NCBI GenBank assembly: GCA_025210515.1
Contig: JAOARM010000050.1
Location: 1 to 64,000, forward strand
DNA length: 64,000 nt
From: Vallitalea sp.
GTDB lineage: Bacteria; Bacillota; Clostridia; Lachnospirales; Vallitaleaceae
Direction of reading: 5' to 3'
Under the pieces are notes generated by a model that ran no database searches, was not told where the DNA came from, and saw only the letters and a list, made by a program, of their open reading frames with translations. Both the position numbers and the translations under genes were made by a program. Each line of letters begins with the position of its first letter. Within the stretch, counting starts at the first letter, position 1. Shown one piece after another: positions 38,494-47,856 of the stretch.

Positions 38494-39099
38494 ATGATTA
38501 AATGGATAAAATATTGGTGTGGGCTTATACTTCTGGGAATAGGAGTTTCTATGGTAATAAATGCTAACTTTGGTTCTGATCCAATTTCAACAATAATGTT
38601 AGGTATATCAAATATTACAAAAACCAGTTTTGGAGTAGCTTCACAGATTTTTCTTATATCACTGATTATTATTGTACTTCTAATTGATAAAAAAAGATTA
38701 AGAATTGGAACTGTGATACATGCATTAATAAATGGTTCTATAATAGGATTTTTTCTTGAATTTTCAATTTTTAATACTAGTTTATTGTTAAGAATTGCTT
38801 CTTTGGTGTTTGGGACTGTGATTTTAAGTTTTGGAATTGCATTTTATATATCTGCTGATTTAGGTGAAGGAGCATTAGATTCACTAATGATGGCATTGCA
38901 CGATAAGTTTAAATTAAAGATTAACATTGTAAGAATAGTTTTAGATTCATCAATGGTGATTTGTGGAGTTATTATGGGTGCGAAATTTAATATAGGAAGT
39001 ATATTTGTAATAGTAGCAACAGGACCATGTATACAATTTTCATTATCATTGATTAGTAAATTTGAAGAAATGATTTTTACCAAGAATATTAGAATTTGA
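38494..39099 (+). CDS. YczE/YitT-like integral membrane protein
   Basis: A 201-aa protein with five to six membrane helices, resembling the YczE/YyaS family (GIGVSMVINANFGSDPISTIMLGIS near the start and SADLGEGALDSLMMAL in the middle). Family function is not firmly established; membrane transport or regulation has been suggested. The ATG at 38494 is six bases after AAAGGTG; the in-frame GTG at 38485 overlaps that site. It sits at the end of the purine module but after a terminator, so a functional link is uncertain. Confidence 0.75.
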   Translation: MIKWIKYWCGLILLGIGVSMVINANFGSDPISTIMLGISNITKTSFGVASQIFLISLIIIVLLIDKKRLRIGTVIHALINGSIIGFFLEFSIFNTSLLLRIASLVFGTVILSFGIAFYISADLGEGALDSLMMALHDKFKLKINIVRIVLDSSMVICGVIMGAKFNIGSIFVIVATGPCIQFSLSLISKFEEMIFTKNIRI

Positions 39100-39151
39100 A
39101 TGTTTATATTATTTGTGTGAACTATGGATATATGATATAGACATCACTTAG

Positions 39152-39229
39152 ATTACTCCCGTCTAGGGAGTAATTTACAAAAAGTTAAACCACCCCTCAT
39201 ATTTTTACATTTAGTATATGAGAGGGGTT
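39152..39229 (+). terminator. Two hairpins after the YczE-like gene
   Basis: A 9-bp stem with a five-base loop (39152-39160 with 39166-39174), then an imperfect stem at 39193-39229 (CCCCTCATAT with ATATGAGAGGGG). The first is the likely terminator; a T run is absent. Confidence 0.55.
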
Positions 39230-39272
39230 ATCAATAATAGTAATGCTTTTTTTTGCATTTTATTTCATATTA

Positions 39273-39302
39273 TTTACATAGTTTGTAATATTATGGTATA
39301 CT
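39273..39302 (+). promoter_or_regulatory. Promoter of the surface-sugar cluster
   Basis: TTTACA at 39273-39278, an 18-base spacer and TATACT at 39297-39302 with TGG just before, 27 bases upstream of the first gene of the 39330-43733 run. Confidence 0.65.
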
Positions 39303-39329
39303 TAATAAGTTATATATGGAGGTATACAT

Positions 39330-40862
39330 ATGAAAAAATATATGAAGCTTAACTTAATATTAGGTATTAGTTCAGTATTTGGTTTTATTTTATTGTTGAA
39401 TATTTTACCTAAAGTAGGGGCTATATACACACACGATTCCGTTGCTTATACGTATGGAGCAAAATCATTATTAAATGGACAAGGATTAAAATATTTTGGA
39501 TATAAAACGCCAATTATTCAATGGCCACCATTATATAGCTTGTTATTAGTAATACCTACTGCAATTGGTTTAGAAATTTCAAGGTTTGTTATATTCTTTA
39601 ATAGTTTCTTATTTGCTTTTATATTATTTATATCAGGTAAATGGTTTTATGAACATCTAAAAAGCAAAATGTTAGTATACTTAGGTGTTATTTTTATAAT
39701 GTTCTCTATACCTATAATTCATATCTCTAGATTTATCTGGACGGAGCCACTATTTATACTATTATTGATAACATCATTAATTTGTTTTGAAAAATATCTT
39801 GAAAAATATTCTATGAAATGGTTAATAATTAGTGGGTTAATATCTTCAATATGTTGGTTAACTAGATATACAGGTATTACTGTTCTTATTACTTGTTGTC
39901 TGCTAATACTAATATATAGAAAATCAATTAAAAATAAATTAATAGATCTATTTATTTATGGAAGCCTTTCAGCAATACCCATGGCTGTATGGGTTATTAG
40001 AAATATAATTCTATCTAATACTATTACAGGAGGTAGAACTATAAAGAGAACTTCTATAATAAATAATATTAAGAAGACATTACATATATTTTATTCATGG
40101 TTTACAGGAGAAGAGTTCAGAATAAGTATTATTGGAATTATTTCATTAACTTTAATTGTTATAATATCAATTATTATTTTAATAATGAGAAAAAGAAGCA
40201 AAGAAATTATTAGAGGTTGTAACAAAGGATTTATAGAATTTCTCATATTTTCTATGCTATATTTTATTATATTAATTCACTCAGCATCAAAATATGCAAT
40301 GGACCCACTTAATGATAGACTTTGGTCTCCAATATATATCCCATTAATTTTTGTTACATTTTATATTATAGATATAATTGTTAATAATCTTATAATAGAT
40401 AATAAATTATTAATTAGATGTTTCAAAATAAGTGTGTACATATCCTTGATAATAATAGTAAGTTACCAGATTAAATATTATATATCTAATAGACATTCAT
40501 TTCACTTATGTAAGATAGGAACAGCTTACAGTGAACATGTTACGAACAGTGAAACAATACATTATATTAATAATAATTCATTTGAAGATGATGCTATTAT
40601 TTTTGGTAATAATCCATCTATATTAACTTACCATACAGATTTTGATAGTAGATGGACACCTAAAAAAAATGGAATTGAGATATATGGATTTGATCAGTTT
40701 GAACAAACAATCGAAACCTCAAATAATTTGTACATAGCTTGGTTTGGAGATACAAATAGTAATACATTCTATACCATTAATGATATAAGTAAGCATTACT
40801 CAGTGGAACTTGTAAAAAAGTTATCAGATGGAGTTATATATAGAATTAATAGTAGTAATTAA
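39330..40862 (+). CDS. GT-C membrane glycosyltransferase (GT39-like)
   Basis: A 510-aa polytopic protein with about 11 helices and a C-terminal extracellular domain (from about 400). After helix 1, THDSVAYTYGAKSLLNG (near 33-50) has the GT-C acidic motif, and YKTPIIQWPPLYSL follows. This fits dolichyl/polyprenyl-phosphate-sugar-dependent transferases of the ArnT/PMT type. It would move a sugar from a polyprenyl carrier to an acceptor outside the cell. Next door is an enzyme that makes polyprenyl-phosphoribose-type donors. Confidence 0.72.
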   Translation: MKKYMKLNLILGISSVFGFILLLNILPKVGAIYTHDSVAYTYGAKSLLNGQGLKYFGYKTPIIQWPPLYSLLLVIPTAIGLEISRFVIFFNSFLFAFILFISGKWFYEHLKSKMLVYLGVIFIMFSIPIIHISRFIWTEPLFILLLITSLICFEKYLEKYSMKWLIISGLISSICWLTRYTGITVLITCCLLILIYRKSIKNKLIDLFIYGSLSAIPMAVWVIRNIILSNTITGGRTIKRTSIINNIKKTLHIFYSWFTGEEFRISIIGIISLTLIVIISIIILIMRKRSKEIIRGCNKGFIEFLIFSMLYFIILIHSASKYAMDPLNDRLWSPIYIPLIFVTFYIIDIIVNNLIIDNKLLIRCFKISVYISLIIIVSYQIKYYISNRHSFHLCKIGTAYSEHVTNSETIHYINNNSFEDDAIIFGNNPSILTYHTDFDSRWTPKKNGIEIYGFDQFEQTIETSNNLYIAWFGDTNSNTFYTINDISKHYSVELVKKLSDGVIYRINSSN

Positions 40863-40879
40863 TAAAAAGGATGATACAG

Positions 40880-41734
40880 ATGATAATAAATTACATTAAG
40901 TTAATGCGTCCAAAACAATGGATAAAAAATCTTTTTGTACTTGCAGCACTTGTGTTTTCAAAAAAATTCATAGAGATAGATGCAATAGTATATTCAGCAT
41001 TACTATTTATTTACTTTACTTTAATATCTTCAGTAATATATGTATTTAATGATTTAGTTGATGCTGATAGAGATAAACATCATCCTAAGAAGAAGAATAG
41101 ACCTATTGCAAGCGGTAAAATAACTAAAAATAAAGCTATATTTTTTATTATATTTTTAGTTATTATAGCATGTTTAATGGGTATTAATTTCGGACTAAAT
41201 GTTAACTTAGTAATAGCATTATATATTCTAAACAATATTTTTTATACATTTGGGTTAAAGAATAATATAATCATTGATGTAATGATGATTTCTATAGGAT
41301 TTTTATTAAGAGTAGTTACAGGCGCATTAGTTTTAGATGTATATATTTCATCATGGATAATTATATGTACATTTTTCTTATCTATGCTTATGGCTCTCGG
41401 TAAAAGGCGTAGTGAGATGATAGCATTAGAGAATAAAGCATCTTACCATAGAGATAATCTACAGATATATTCTGTTAAGTTGATTGACTATATGCTACTA
41501 ATTTGTGTAGCTTGTACGATTATTACATATTCTTTATATACTATTTTAGAATACGAAAGTCAAATATTTATGGTTACTATTATTTTTGTTTTTTATGGCA
41601 TTTTCAGATATGTGTATTTATTACTAAGTGGTGACGGAAGAATGCCTGAAGAGATTATTATCGGAGATAAGCCGTTGTTGTTAGATATATGTATATTTGG
41701 AATATCTTGTATATTAATACTGTTATATATTTAA
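40880..41734 (+). CDS. UbiA-family prenyltransferase, DPPR synthase-like
   Basis: A 284-aa UbiA-fold membrane protein with about eight helices. YIKLMRPKQWIKNLFVLAAL at the start and YVFNDLVDADRDKHHPKK with the Asp-rich metal motif match decaprenyl-phosphate phosphoribosyltransferase (Rv3806c-like). That enzyme joins PRPP to polyprenyl phosphate to give a lipid-linked ribose or arabinose donor. The ATG at 40880 is nine bases after AAGG; the ATG at 40871 touches the ribosome site. Outside Actinobacteria its product is usually undefined, so substrate assignment is tentative. Confidence 0.78.
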   Translation: MIINYIKLMRPKQWIKNLFVLAALVFSKKFIEIDAIVYSALLFIYFTLISSVIYVFNDLVDADRDKHHPKKKNRPIASGKITKNKAIFFIIFLVIIACLMGINFGLNVNLVIALYILNNIFYTFGLKNNIIIDVMMISIGFLLRVVTGALVLDVYISSWIIICTFFLSMLMALGKRRSEMIALENKASYHRDNLQIYSVKLIDYMLLICVACTIITYSLYTILEYESQIFMVTIIFVFYGIFRYVYLLLSGDGRMPEEIIIGDKPLLLDICIFGISCILILLYI

Positions 41735-41774
41735 TACATAACGATAATATATAAAAAAATAAATGAGGGATATT

Positions 41775-42770
41775 ATGATTAGAACAGCAAAAAATATTTT
41801 ATTAAAAAAACCTATATTAGCTATATATGATGTAACAAAATTATGTAATGAACGATGTCCTATGTGTAATATATGGAAAACTAAAAGTGATGATATGAAT
41901 CTTACGGAGATTGAAAATATAGCTAAGAGATTAAAAAAATTTGGAGTAGGATATGTTTTTATCCAAGGTGGCGAACCTACTTTGAGAAAAGACCTTATAG
42001 ATATAGTAGATATATTTATAAAGTGTAAAATTAAGCCAACTGTTATAACTAATGGCATATTATTAAATAGAGAATTAGCAGAAAAAATAGCAGTAAGAAA
42101 ATGTAATCTAGCAATAAGTGTTGACTCACTAGATAGAGAAAAGTTCAAACAATACAGAGGCGTAGATGCATTTGAAAAAGTTATTAGCAATATTAAAAAC
42201 ATAGCTGATATCAAAAGAAAAGGTAACTGGGCAGTTACAACAACAGTATCAAAAATAACTACTTTAGAAGAAATTAAAAAACTTGAAAGTTTTGCTAATG
42301 GAAATGGTTTTATGTATGCAATTAGACCATATATATACGTGAATGGTATGGCAGGAAAAAAAGAAGAAGAACTTGTATATGAATATAATGATATTAAAGA
42401 AATATTTGAATATATGTTAAAAAAAGCAAGGAAAAATAATTACTTCGCAAGCTTAATATATGAAGAACATATTAAATATATTAAGAGACAAGCAATGCCA
42501 GAATGTGACGCTATGAAATATTCTTTTGTTATGAAAGAAGATGGAGTATTTGCACCATGTATAGAATTTACTAATAAACAAGTTAATATAGATAACTTTA
42601 AAAATGATAAAAAGAAATATAAGAAAATGTTATATAAATGCAATAATGAAACACCATGTTTCTACAATGATGCAAGAGAAATTGGTGTACTTCTTAGAAA
42701 AAAATGGAGAATATTATTACACACGCCAAGAATTATTAAACAGATGATTACTTATGGAAACTTTTTTTAA
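41775..42770 (+). CDS. Radical SAM enzyme with C-terminal cysteine region
   Basis: A 331-aa radical SAM protein with CxxxCxxC at cysteines 24, 28 and 31 (CNERCPMC), the GGEPT motif near 66 (FIQGGEPTLRKDL) and a TIM-barrel core. A C-terminal cysteine group (CDAMKYSF, APCIEF, CNNETPCFYND) resembles a SPASM-type extra cluster. The start has GAGGGA just upstream. Substrate unknown; it lies between the DPPR-like enzyme and an epimerase, so sugar or lipid-carrier modification is possible. Confidence 0.75.
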   Translation: MIRTAKNILLKKPILAIYDVTKLCNERCPMCNIWKTKSDDMNLTEIENIAKRLKKFGVGYVFIQGGEPTLRKDLIDIVDIFIKCKIKPTVITNGILLNRELAEKIAVRKCNLAISVDSLDREKFKQYRGVDAFEKVISNIKNIADIKRKGNWAVTTTVSKITTLEEIKKLESFANGNGFMYAIRPYIYVNGMAGKKEEELVYEYNDIKEIFEYMLKKARKNNYFASLIYEEHIKYIKRQAMPECDAMKYSFVMKEDGVFAPCIEFTNKQVNIDNFKNDKKKYKKMLYKCNNETPCFYNDAREIGVLLRKKWRILLHTPRIIKQMITYGNFF

Positions 42771-42839
42771 ATAAATAATTAAATTTATTATAGTTATGAT
42801 GAACATTTTGATAAATTTTTTTGTCGGAGGGAAGATATA

Positions 42840-43733
42840 ATGAATATATTTGTTACTGGAGCAAGTGGATTAGTTGGACAGAGCTTGATTAAAAAACTTG
42901 AACAGTGTAATAATATCAATAAAGTGTATTGTCTATATAGAAACAAACCAATTAATATTCAATCTGATAAAATAATACCTATTATGGGTGATATCAACAG
43001 TTTATCAACTATGAAAATAGAAGATAATATATCTATAGTAATCCATTTAGTAGGATATTGGCAAAAAGAAAATTACAATATGTTAAATAAGATAAATGTT
43101 GATGGAACTAAGTCCTGTATTAAGTTTTGTAAGAATAATAATATAAATAAAATAATATATCTAAGTACTATTAATGTTAATCTCATGAATAAAGGAAATT
43201 ATGCTAAGACGAAATTAATGGCAGAAGAAGAAATTATAAAATCTGATTTGAGCTATATTATTATGAGACCTACATTAATATATGGTAATGAAGATATTGG
43301 ATTATCAAAATTATGTAAATTAATTAAAAAGAGTAAATTCATTCCTGTTATTGGAAATGGAAAAGCATTAGAGCAACCAATATATGTAAAAGAAGTAGCA
43401 GAGTATATTATAGAAGCTATTAATAATTTCCATGAAAATATAACTATACCTATAGCAGGAAAAGAAGCTATGGAATATGATGTTATGATAAATACATTAG
43501 CAAGTTATATTGGTAAAAATATCAAAATAGTACATTTTCCATTAAAATTAATTAGATTTGGTGCTAAGGTACTAGAAATATGTAAATTACCATCTCCAAT
43601 TAATAATGAACAGATTGCACATATATCAGAAGATTTGAATGTAGATAATAAAATTCCTCATAACTATTATAATGTAAAACTCAATCCATTTATTGATAAT
43701 TTATCTAAGATTAATTATATACATAATACATAA
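42840..43733 (+). CDS. NAD-dependent epimerase/dehydratase family protein
   Basis: A 297-aa short-chain dehydrogenase-type protein. The N-terminus has GASGLVG (Gly7-Gly13) for NAD(P) binding, and YAKTK gives the YxxxK catalytic pair near 119. RPTLIYGNED follows. It fits extended/atypical SDRs acting on nucleotide sugars or quinone-like lipids, but no specific substrate motif is seen. Ends the cluster that begins at 39330; a decaprenylphosphoryl-sugar epimerase role is conceivable. Confidence 0.72.
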   Translation: MNIFVTGASGLVGQSLIKKLEQCNNINKVYCLYRNKPINIQSDKIIPIMGDINSLSTMKIEDNISIVIHLVGYWQKENYNMLNKINVDGTKSCIKFCKNNNINKIIYLSTINVNLMNKGNYAKTKLMAEEEIIKSDLSYIIMRPTLIYGNEDIGLSKLCKLIKKSKFIPVIGNGKALEQPIYVKEVAEYIIEAINNFHENITIPIAGKEAMEYDVMINTLASYIGKNIKIVHFPLKLIRFGAKVLEICKLPSPINNEQIAHISEDLNVDNKIPHNYYNVKLNPFIDNLSKINYIHNT

Positions 43734-43874
43734 TAAGACAAACAGAATATAATGTAATATAAAAGTATATTTAATGTTTTTTTACTATTGAAATATGTAC
43801 ATATAAATTAATGAATTATAAGTAGGTATTAATTATTATATTAATAAAAAAGTGTCGAAAATATAATATTTATA

Positions 43875-43883
43875 TGCTATAAT
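43875..43883 (+). promoter_or_regulatory. Extended -10 promoter of the DUF4015 gene
   Basis: TGCTATAAT is an extended -10 element, 70 bases before the gene start at 43953. The -35 region (GTCGAA near 43854) is weak. Confidence 0.5.
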
Positions 43884-43952
43884 TTATTTTATATGAACAA
43901 AAAGTTGTCTATTAATAAGGGTTTAGGTAATCATAGAGAGAGGGACTATTAT

Positions 43953-45215
43953 ATGACATATAATAATCGACAACATAAAGGCAAAAAATATATATTAATA
44001 TTACTATTAGCAATTATTGTGATAAGTATTCCTATAATATACAATATGTACAGTAGCAATGAAATATCTGAAGAAAAAGAAGATAATATTAGTGAAAATA
44101 ATAATAAAGAGCAAGTAGAAGAAGTAAAATCGTTGGAAGTTGGGTTTAATGATTATCTAGAAGTACCTATAGTTAATTATGAATTATATGAAAAAACTCC
44201 AAAGGTAAAAGGTATATATGTAAGCGCACCAACGTATACTCTCAAAAATAAAATTAATTCATTAATAGAATTAGCTAATACTACAGAGATTAACGCTTTT
44301 GTAATTGATGTGAAAAATGATTCAGGAAGAGTAACTTTTGATATAGATAATGAAATTGTTGATGAAATTAAGGCAGAATATAAATATATAAAAGATATTA
44401 ATGGTGTTCTAGATACATTGTATGATAATGATATATATCCTATTGCTAGAATTGTGGCTTTTAAAGATCCTTGGGCATCTAAAAATGTACCAGAATATGC
44501 CATTAAGAATAAAGATGGTAGCTTATGGGTTCATAAAGGAATTTCATGGCTTAATCCTTATGACAAAGGAGCTTGGGAGTATATTGTTAACATTGCAAAA
44601 GAAGCAGCAAAAGTTGGTTTCAAAGAAATTCAATTTGACTATATAAGATTTGAAGCTACAAGAAAATTGCAAGATGCAGATTTTGGAGCAAATACAGATA
44701 GTAAAAATAGAATGGATATTATTGTACATTTCATTGAATATGCAATGAAAGAATTAGAGCCATATGATGTAAAAGTTTCAGCTGATGTATTTGGAACTAT
44801 TATAACTAGTAAAGTAGATGCTAGATTAATTGGACAAGATTATTTAATGATGGCAGAAAAATTAGATGTTATATGTCCTATGGTTTATCCATCTCATTAC
44901 GGTAAAGGGTTTTTCGGTATTCCCAAAAATAAACATTCTGATTTATATCCATATGAAACAATATATGGTTCTATGTCAGATTCTAATGAAAGATATCAAG
45001 AGTTAGAAGGAAAAAAAGCTGCTATAGTAAGACCTTGGCTTCAAGCTTTTACAGCTGGGTATTTAGATAAGATATATGGAAAAGGAAGCCATATTAATTA
45101 TGGTGGAAAAGAGATTAGAGCTCAGATTCAAGCTACTTACGATGCAGGACTTGAAGAATGGATACTATGGAATGCAGGCTCTAACTATTCGTCTGATGGA
45201 CTACTACAGCAATAA
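43953..45215 (+). CDS. DUF4015 putative glycoside hydrolase, membrane-anchored
   Basis: A 420-aa protein with one N-terminal helix (about 13-32), a charged linker and a catalytic TIM-barrel-like domain (about 85-400) of the DUF4015/GH13-like group (PF13200). VKGIYVSAPTYT, NAFVIDVKND, ARIVAFKDPWA, WLNPYDKGAWEY and KEIQFDYIRFEA with conserved acids are all present. It likely acts on a cell-wall or extracellular glycan outside the cell. The ATG at 43953 follows GAGAGGGA; the frame opens 20 codons earlier at 43893 without a good ribosome site. Confidence 0.82.
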   Translation: MTYNNRQHKGKKYILILLLAIIVISIPIIYNMYSSNEISEEKEDNISENNNKEQVEEVKSLEVGFNDYLEVPIVNYELYEKTPKVKGIYVSAPTYTLKNKINSLIELANTTEINAFVIDVKNDSGRVTFDIDNEIVDEIKAEYKYIKDINGVLDTLYDNDIYPIARIVAFKDPWASKNVPEYAIKNKDGSLWVHKGISWLNPYDKGAWEYIVNIAKEAAKVGFKEIQFDYIRFEATRKLQDADFGANTDSKNRMDIIVHFIEYAMKELEPYDVKVSADVFGTIITSKVDARLIGQDYLMMAEKLDVICPMVYPSHYGKGFFGIPKNKHSDLYPYETIYGSMSDSNERYQELEGKKAAIVRPWLQAFTAGYLDKIYGKGSHINYGGKEIRAQIQATYDAGLEEWILWNAGSNYSSDGLLQQ

Positions 45216-45251
45216 AATAGATATACTCTTATTGAAAGAGGGTGAATGTTT

Positions 45252-45632
45252 GTGAAGAAAGAAAAAGTTAAAATTATGACTAGATTGGCTATATATGAGA
45301 AGAATGTAGGTAAAGACGATTTCTCTGTAAATAGTTATTTCAAATCTAATTATGTTTCATATAATAACTTCAAAACTAGATTAGGTGTGGCTTTTGCTAT
45401 GTTAATTATTTTTGGAGCAGATATAGTAAGGCAGTTGTCTCAAAATATAAACAATGCTTTAGAGTTTGATTATATTAAAATGGGTGCTAGATATATAATT
45501 ATTTTAGTAGTTGTACTAACAATATATACAATTATCTCAACTATGATATATAAGAAAAGATATAAAAAGGCTCAAGTAAGAATAAGCCAGTATAAAAAGT
45601 TGCTTAATAAATTAGATAAGATAATTTCATAA
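45252..45632 (+). CDS. Two-helix membrane protein of unknown function
   Basis: A 126-aa protein with a charged N-terminus (about 1-40), two membrane helices (about 43-63 and 79-100) and a basic coiled-coil tail (KKRYKKAQVRISQYKKLLNKLDK). No family recognised. The GTG at 45252 is nine bases after GAGGG and is preferred over the ATG at 45246, which is only three bases away. It sits 36 bases after the DUF4015 gene, likely co-transcribed. Confidence 0.6.
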   Translation: MKKEKVKIMTRLAIYEKNVGKDDFSVNSYFKSNYVSYNNFKTRLGVAFAMLIIFGADIVRQLSQNINNALEFDYIKMGARYIIILVVVLTIYTIISTMIYKKRYKKAQVRISQYKKLLNKLDKIIS

Positions 45633-45687
45633 TAAAATTATAGTATAAGAATTATTAGTTCTTGACTTTAAGGAGGATATATTGGTC

Positions 45688-46617
45688 ATGACAAAGCTTT
45701 ATGAGATAAGAGAAGTGCTCATAACACTAATTAAACGATATGAAAGATTTATTGGTCCTATAGCAAAATTTATTTTTGCGTTAATTGTATTTATTAAACT
45801 AAATAATTTTCTTGATTATGCAGATGTATTTAATAAACCTATAGTTAATATAATACTTGCAGCGGTATCTAGTTTTATTCCTGGCAATTGGTTAGTATTA
45901 ATATTAATAATTGTAATAAGTAATCATTTGTTTTTTGTTTCGCTAGAAGCTATTATTATAATAAGTGCAATAATGGCAATAATTTATCTAATGTATATTA
46001 GGATTTTTCCTAAAATGGGCTACTTGATAGTGATTGTTCCATTACTTTTTTCAGTAGGAATACCATATATAGTTCCTATTTTTGCAGGATTATTTATTGG
46101 TCCAATGTCTATTGTACCATTATTTATAGGAGTAGTTATTTACTTTTTTGGAGGGTATTTACCAGCTTTAACATCCATTGAAGCAAAAGATTTAACGGAT
46201 TTACCAGAGACACTAACAAATATGTATAAAACAATTGTAACATCTTTACTGAATGATAAAACAATGATGTTAACAATAATTATATTTATTACAGTTATGC
46301 TAATTACATATTTGTTAAGTAGACTAGAGTATGATTATATTTGGTACATTGCTATTGTAGCTGGAGGCATTACTAATATGTTAGGTTTTACAATAGGTAA
46401 TATAATATTAAAAACTGATGTAAGTATAATTAAAGTAGTGTTTGGATCAATATTTGCAATAGCCATAGTGTCAATTTGTCAATTTTTCAAAATATCACTT
46501 GATTATTCAAGAGCTGAAAAAGTTCAATTTGAAGATGATGACTATATATATTATGTAAAAGCAATACCTAAAATTAAAATAGGTAAACAGGTGAAGAAAG
46601 TAAAGCGTATTAAATAG
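45688..46617 (+). CDS. Polytopic membrane protein of unknown function
   Basis: A 309-aa protein with about eight membrane helices and a short charged C-terminal tail. Motifs such as SSFIPGNWLV and GPMSIVPLFIGVVIYFFGGYL are glycine/proline-rich, as in transport proteins. The family is not recognised. AGGAGG lies 11 bases before this ATG; a TTG at 45682, five bases from the site, is an alternative start. It precedes cdaA by 372 bases of non-coding sequence. Confidence 0.6.
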   Translation: MTKLYEIREVLITLIKRYERFIGPIAKFIFALIVFIKLNNFLDYADVFNKPIVNIILAAVSSFIPGNWLVLILIIVISNHLFFVSLEAIIIISAIMAIIYLMYIRIFPKMGYLIVIVPLLFSVGIPYIVPIFAGLFIGPMSIVPLFIGVVIYFFGGYLPALTSIEAKDLTDLPETLTNMYKTIVTSLLNDKTMMLTIIIFITVMLITYLLSRLEYDYIWYIAIVAGGITNMLGFTIGNIILKTDVSIIKVVFGSIFAIAIVSICQFFKISLDYSRAEKVQFEDDDYIYYVKAIPKIKIGKQVKKVKRIK

Positions 46618-46989
46618 ATTTTTGACATTGTTTAATGCCTAACAATTTAGAAGATATACTAGTTTTAGCTATCACACCTTTAGACGTAATAGTTTAAAGG
46701 TATCGGTTATGCCAAACATGGCTTTCTTACTGCTAAATATAGTATATCTTCCTCTATATTAAAGCAAATATATATCATCACATTACTTATAATTTGTTTT
46801 ATAAAAAAATAGTATAATTATTTCTATAATAATGAGATAGGATAATATGAATTTATTTTAAAAATATATTTTTCTCGTTGAAAAATAATGATATAATATA
46901 ATAAGTTAGACTGTATAGCGGAAAGAAAACATATTAAATTACATATACAATTAATATCAGTAGATAGAATTCATTAAAGAGGTGTAATA
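46618..46989. other. Intergenic region before cdaA
   Basis: This 372-base stretch holds the diverged palindromic element (46649-46753) and, near its end, TGATATAAT (46889-46897), an extended -10 candidate for cdaA with no strong -35 box. Another TATAAT lies at 46813-46818. I see no gene. Confidence 0.5.
46649..46753. repeat. Diverged palindromic element, copy D
   Basis: Arms 46649-46669 and 46732-46753 pair with about two mismatches. The whole segment aligns with 24883-24990: TAGCTAT, a hairpin (ACCTTTA ... TTTAAAGGT) and GCC-AAACAT-GGC all recur in the same order. At two arm positions both strands changed together (G-C in copy C to A-T or T-A here), keeping the pairing. The sequence after it (TATATTAAAGCAAATATAT) also resembles the flank of copy C. 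Confidence 0.65.
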
Positions 46990-47856
46990 GTGAATAATTT
47001 AGATAGACTATGGCAAAATTTAAGATTATCATCTTTAGAGTTACCGGTTATTAACCTAAAAGATATAATAGAGATAGCTTTAATTGCGTTTGTTATCTAC
47101 CAACTTTTAAAGTGGATAAGAGGAACGAGAGCATGGACTCTATTTAAAGGAATGATAATCATATTCATTATTGCTATTATAGCCTTAATATTTGAGCTAA
47201 ATACTATATTATGGATATTTAGCAATACAATTGATGTTGGTATAATAGCATTGCTTATTGTATTTCAACCAGAGCTTAGAAGTGCTCTAGAGCAGTTAGG
47301 ACGCAGAAACTTTTTTTCTACATTGCTAATACTTGATGAACAAAAAGAAAGAAAAGAAAAAATTACTCTAAAGTCTATTGAAGAGATCATAATAGCTGTT
47401 GAAGAAATGGCAAAATATAAAACAGGAGCTTTAATTGTTATAGAAAAAGAAGTTAGGCTGGGTGAATATGAAAGAACTGGAATTCCGCTACATTCTATTA
47501 TTTCAAATCAATTACTAATTAATATATTTGAACACAACACTCCCTTACACGATGGAGCAATAATAATAAGAAATAATAGAATAGTTGCTGCAACGTGTTA
47601 TTTACCTTTATCGGATAATATGAGCTTGAGCAAAGAGCTAGGGACAAGACATAGAGCTGCCGTAGGAATTAGTGAAATTTCTGACTGTATGGTTATAATT
47701 ATATCAGAAGAAACTGGCAAAGTATCTATAGCAATAGGTGGTAATATAGTTAGAAATGTTGATAGCGATTATTTAAGAAATAAATTAGTATATCAAAAGA
47801 AATCAAATGATGCTAAGAAATTTAAAATATGGAAAGGTAGACAGAAGAATGAATAA
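46990..47856 (+). CDS. cdaA: Diadenylate cyclase CdaA
   Basis: A 288-aa membrane c-di-AMP synthase. Three N-terminal membrane helices (about 15-90) precede the DAC domain (about 105-250) with LHDGAIII (DGA motif, near 180) and GTRHRAAVG (RHR motif, near 217). It starts at GTG 46990 after GAGGTG. Its end overlaps cdaR by eight bases (ATGAATAA), and glmM and glmS follow, the conserved Firmicutes c-di-AMP cluster. In such clusters CdaR and GlmM bind CdaA and restrain it. Confidence 0.96.
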   Translation: MNNLDRLWQNLRLSSLELPVINLKDIIEIALIAFVIYQLLKWIRGTRAWTLFKGMIIIFIIAIIALIFELNTILWIFSNTIDVGIIALLIVFQPELRSALEQLGRRNFFSTLLILDEQKERKEKITLKSIEEIIIAVEEMAKYKTGALIVIEKEVRLGEYERTGIPLHSIISNQLLINIFEHNTPLHDGAIIIRNNRIVAATCYLPLSDNMSLSKELGTRHRAAVGISEISDCMVIIISEETGKVSIAIGGNIVRNVDSDYLRNKLVYQKKSNDAKKFKIWKGRQKNE

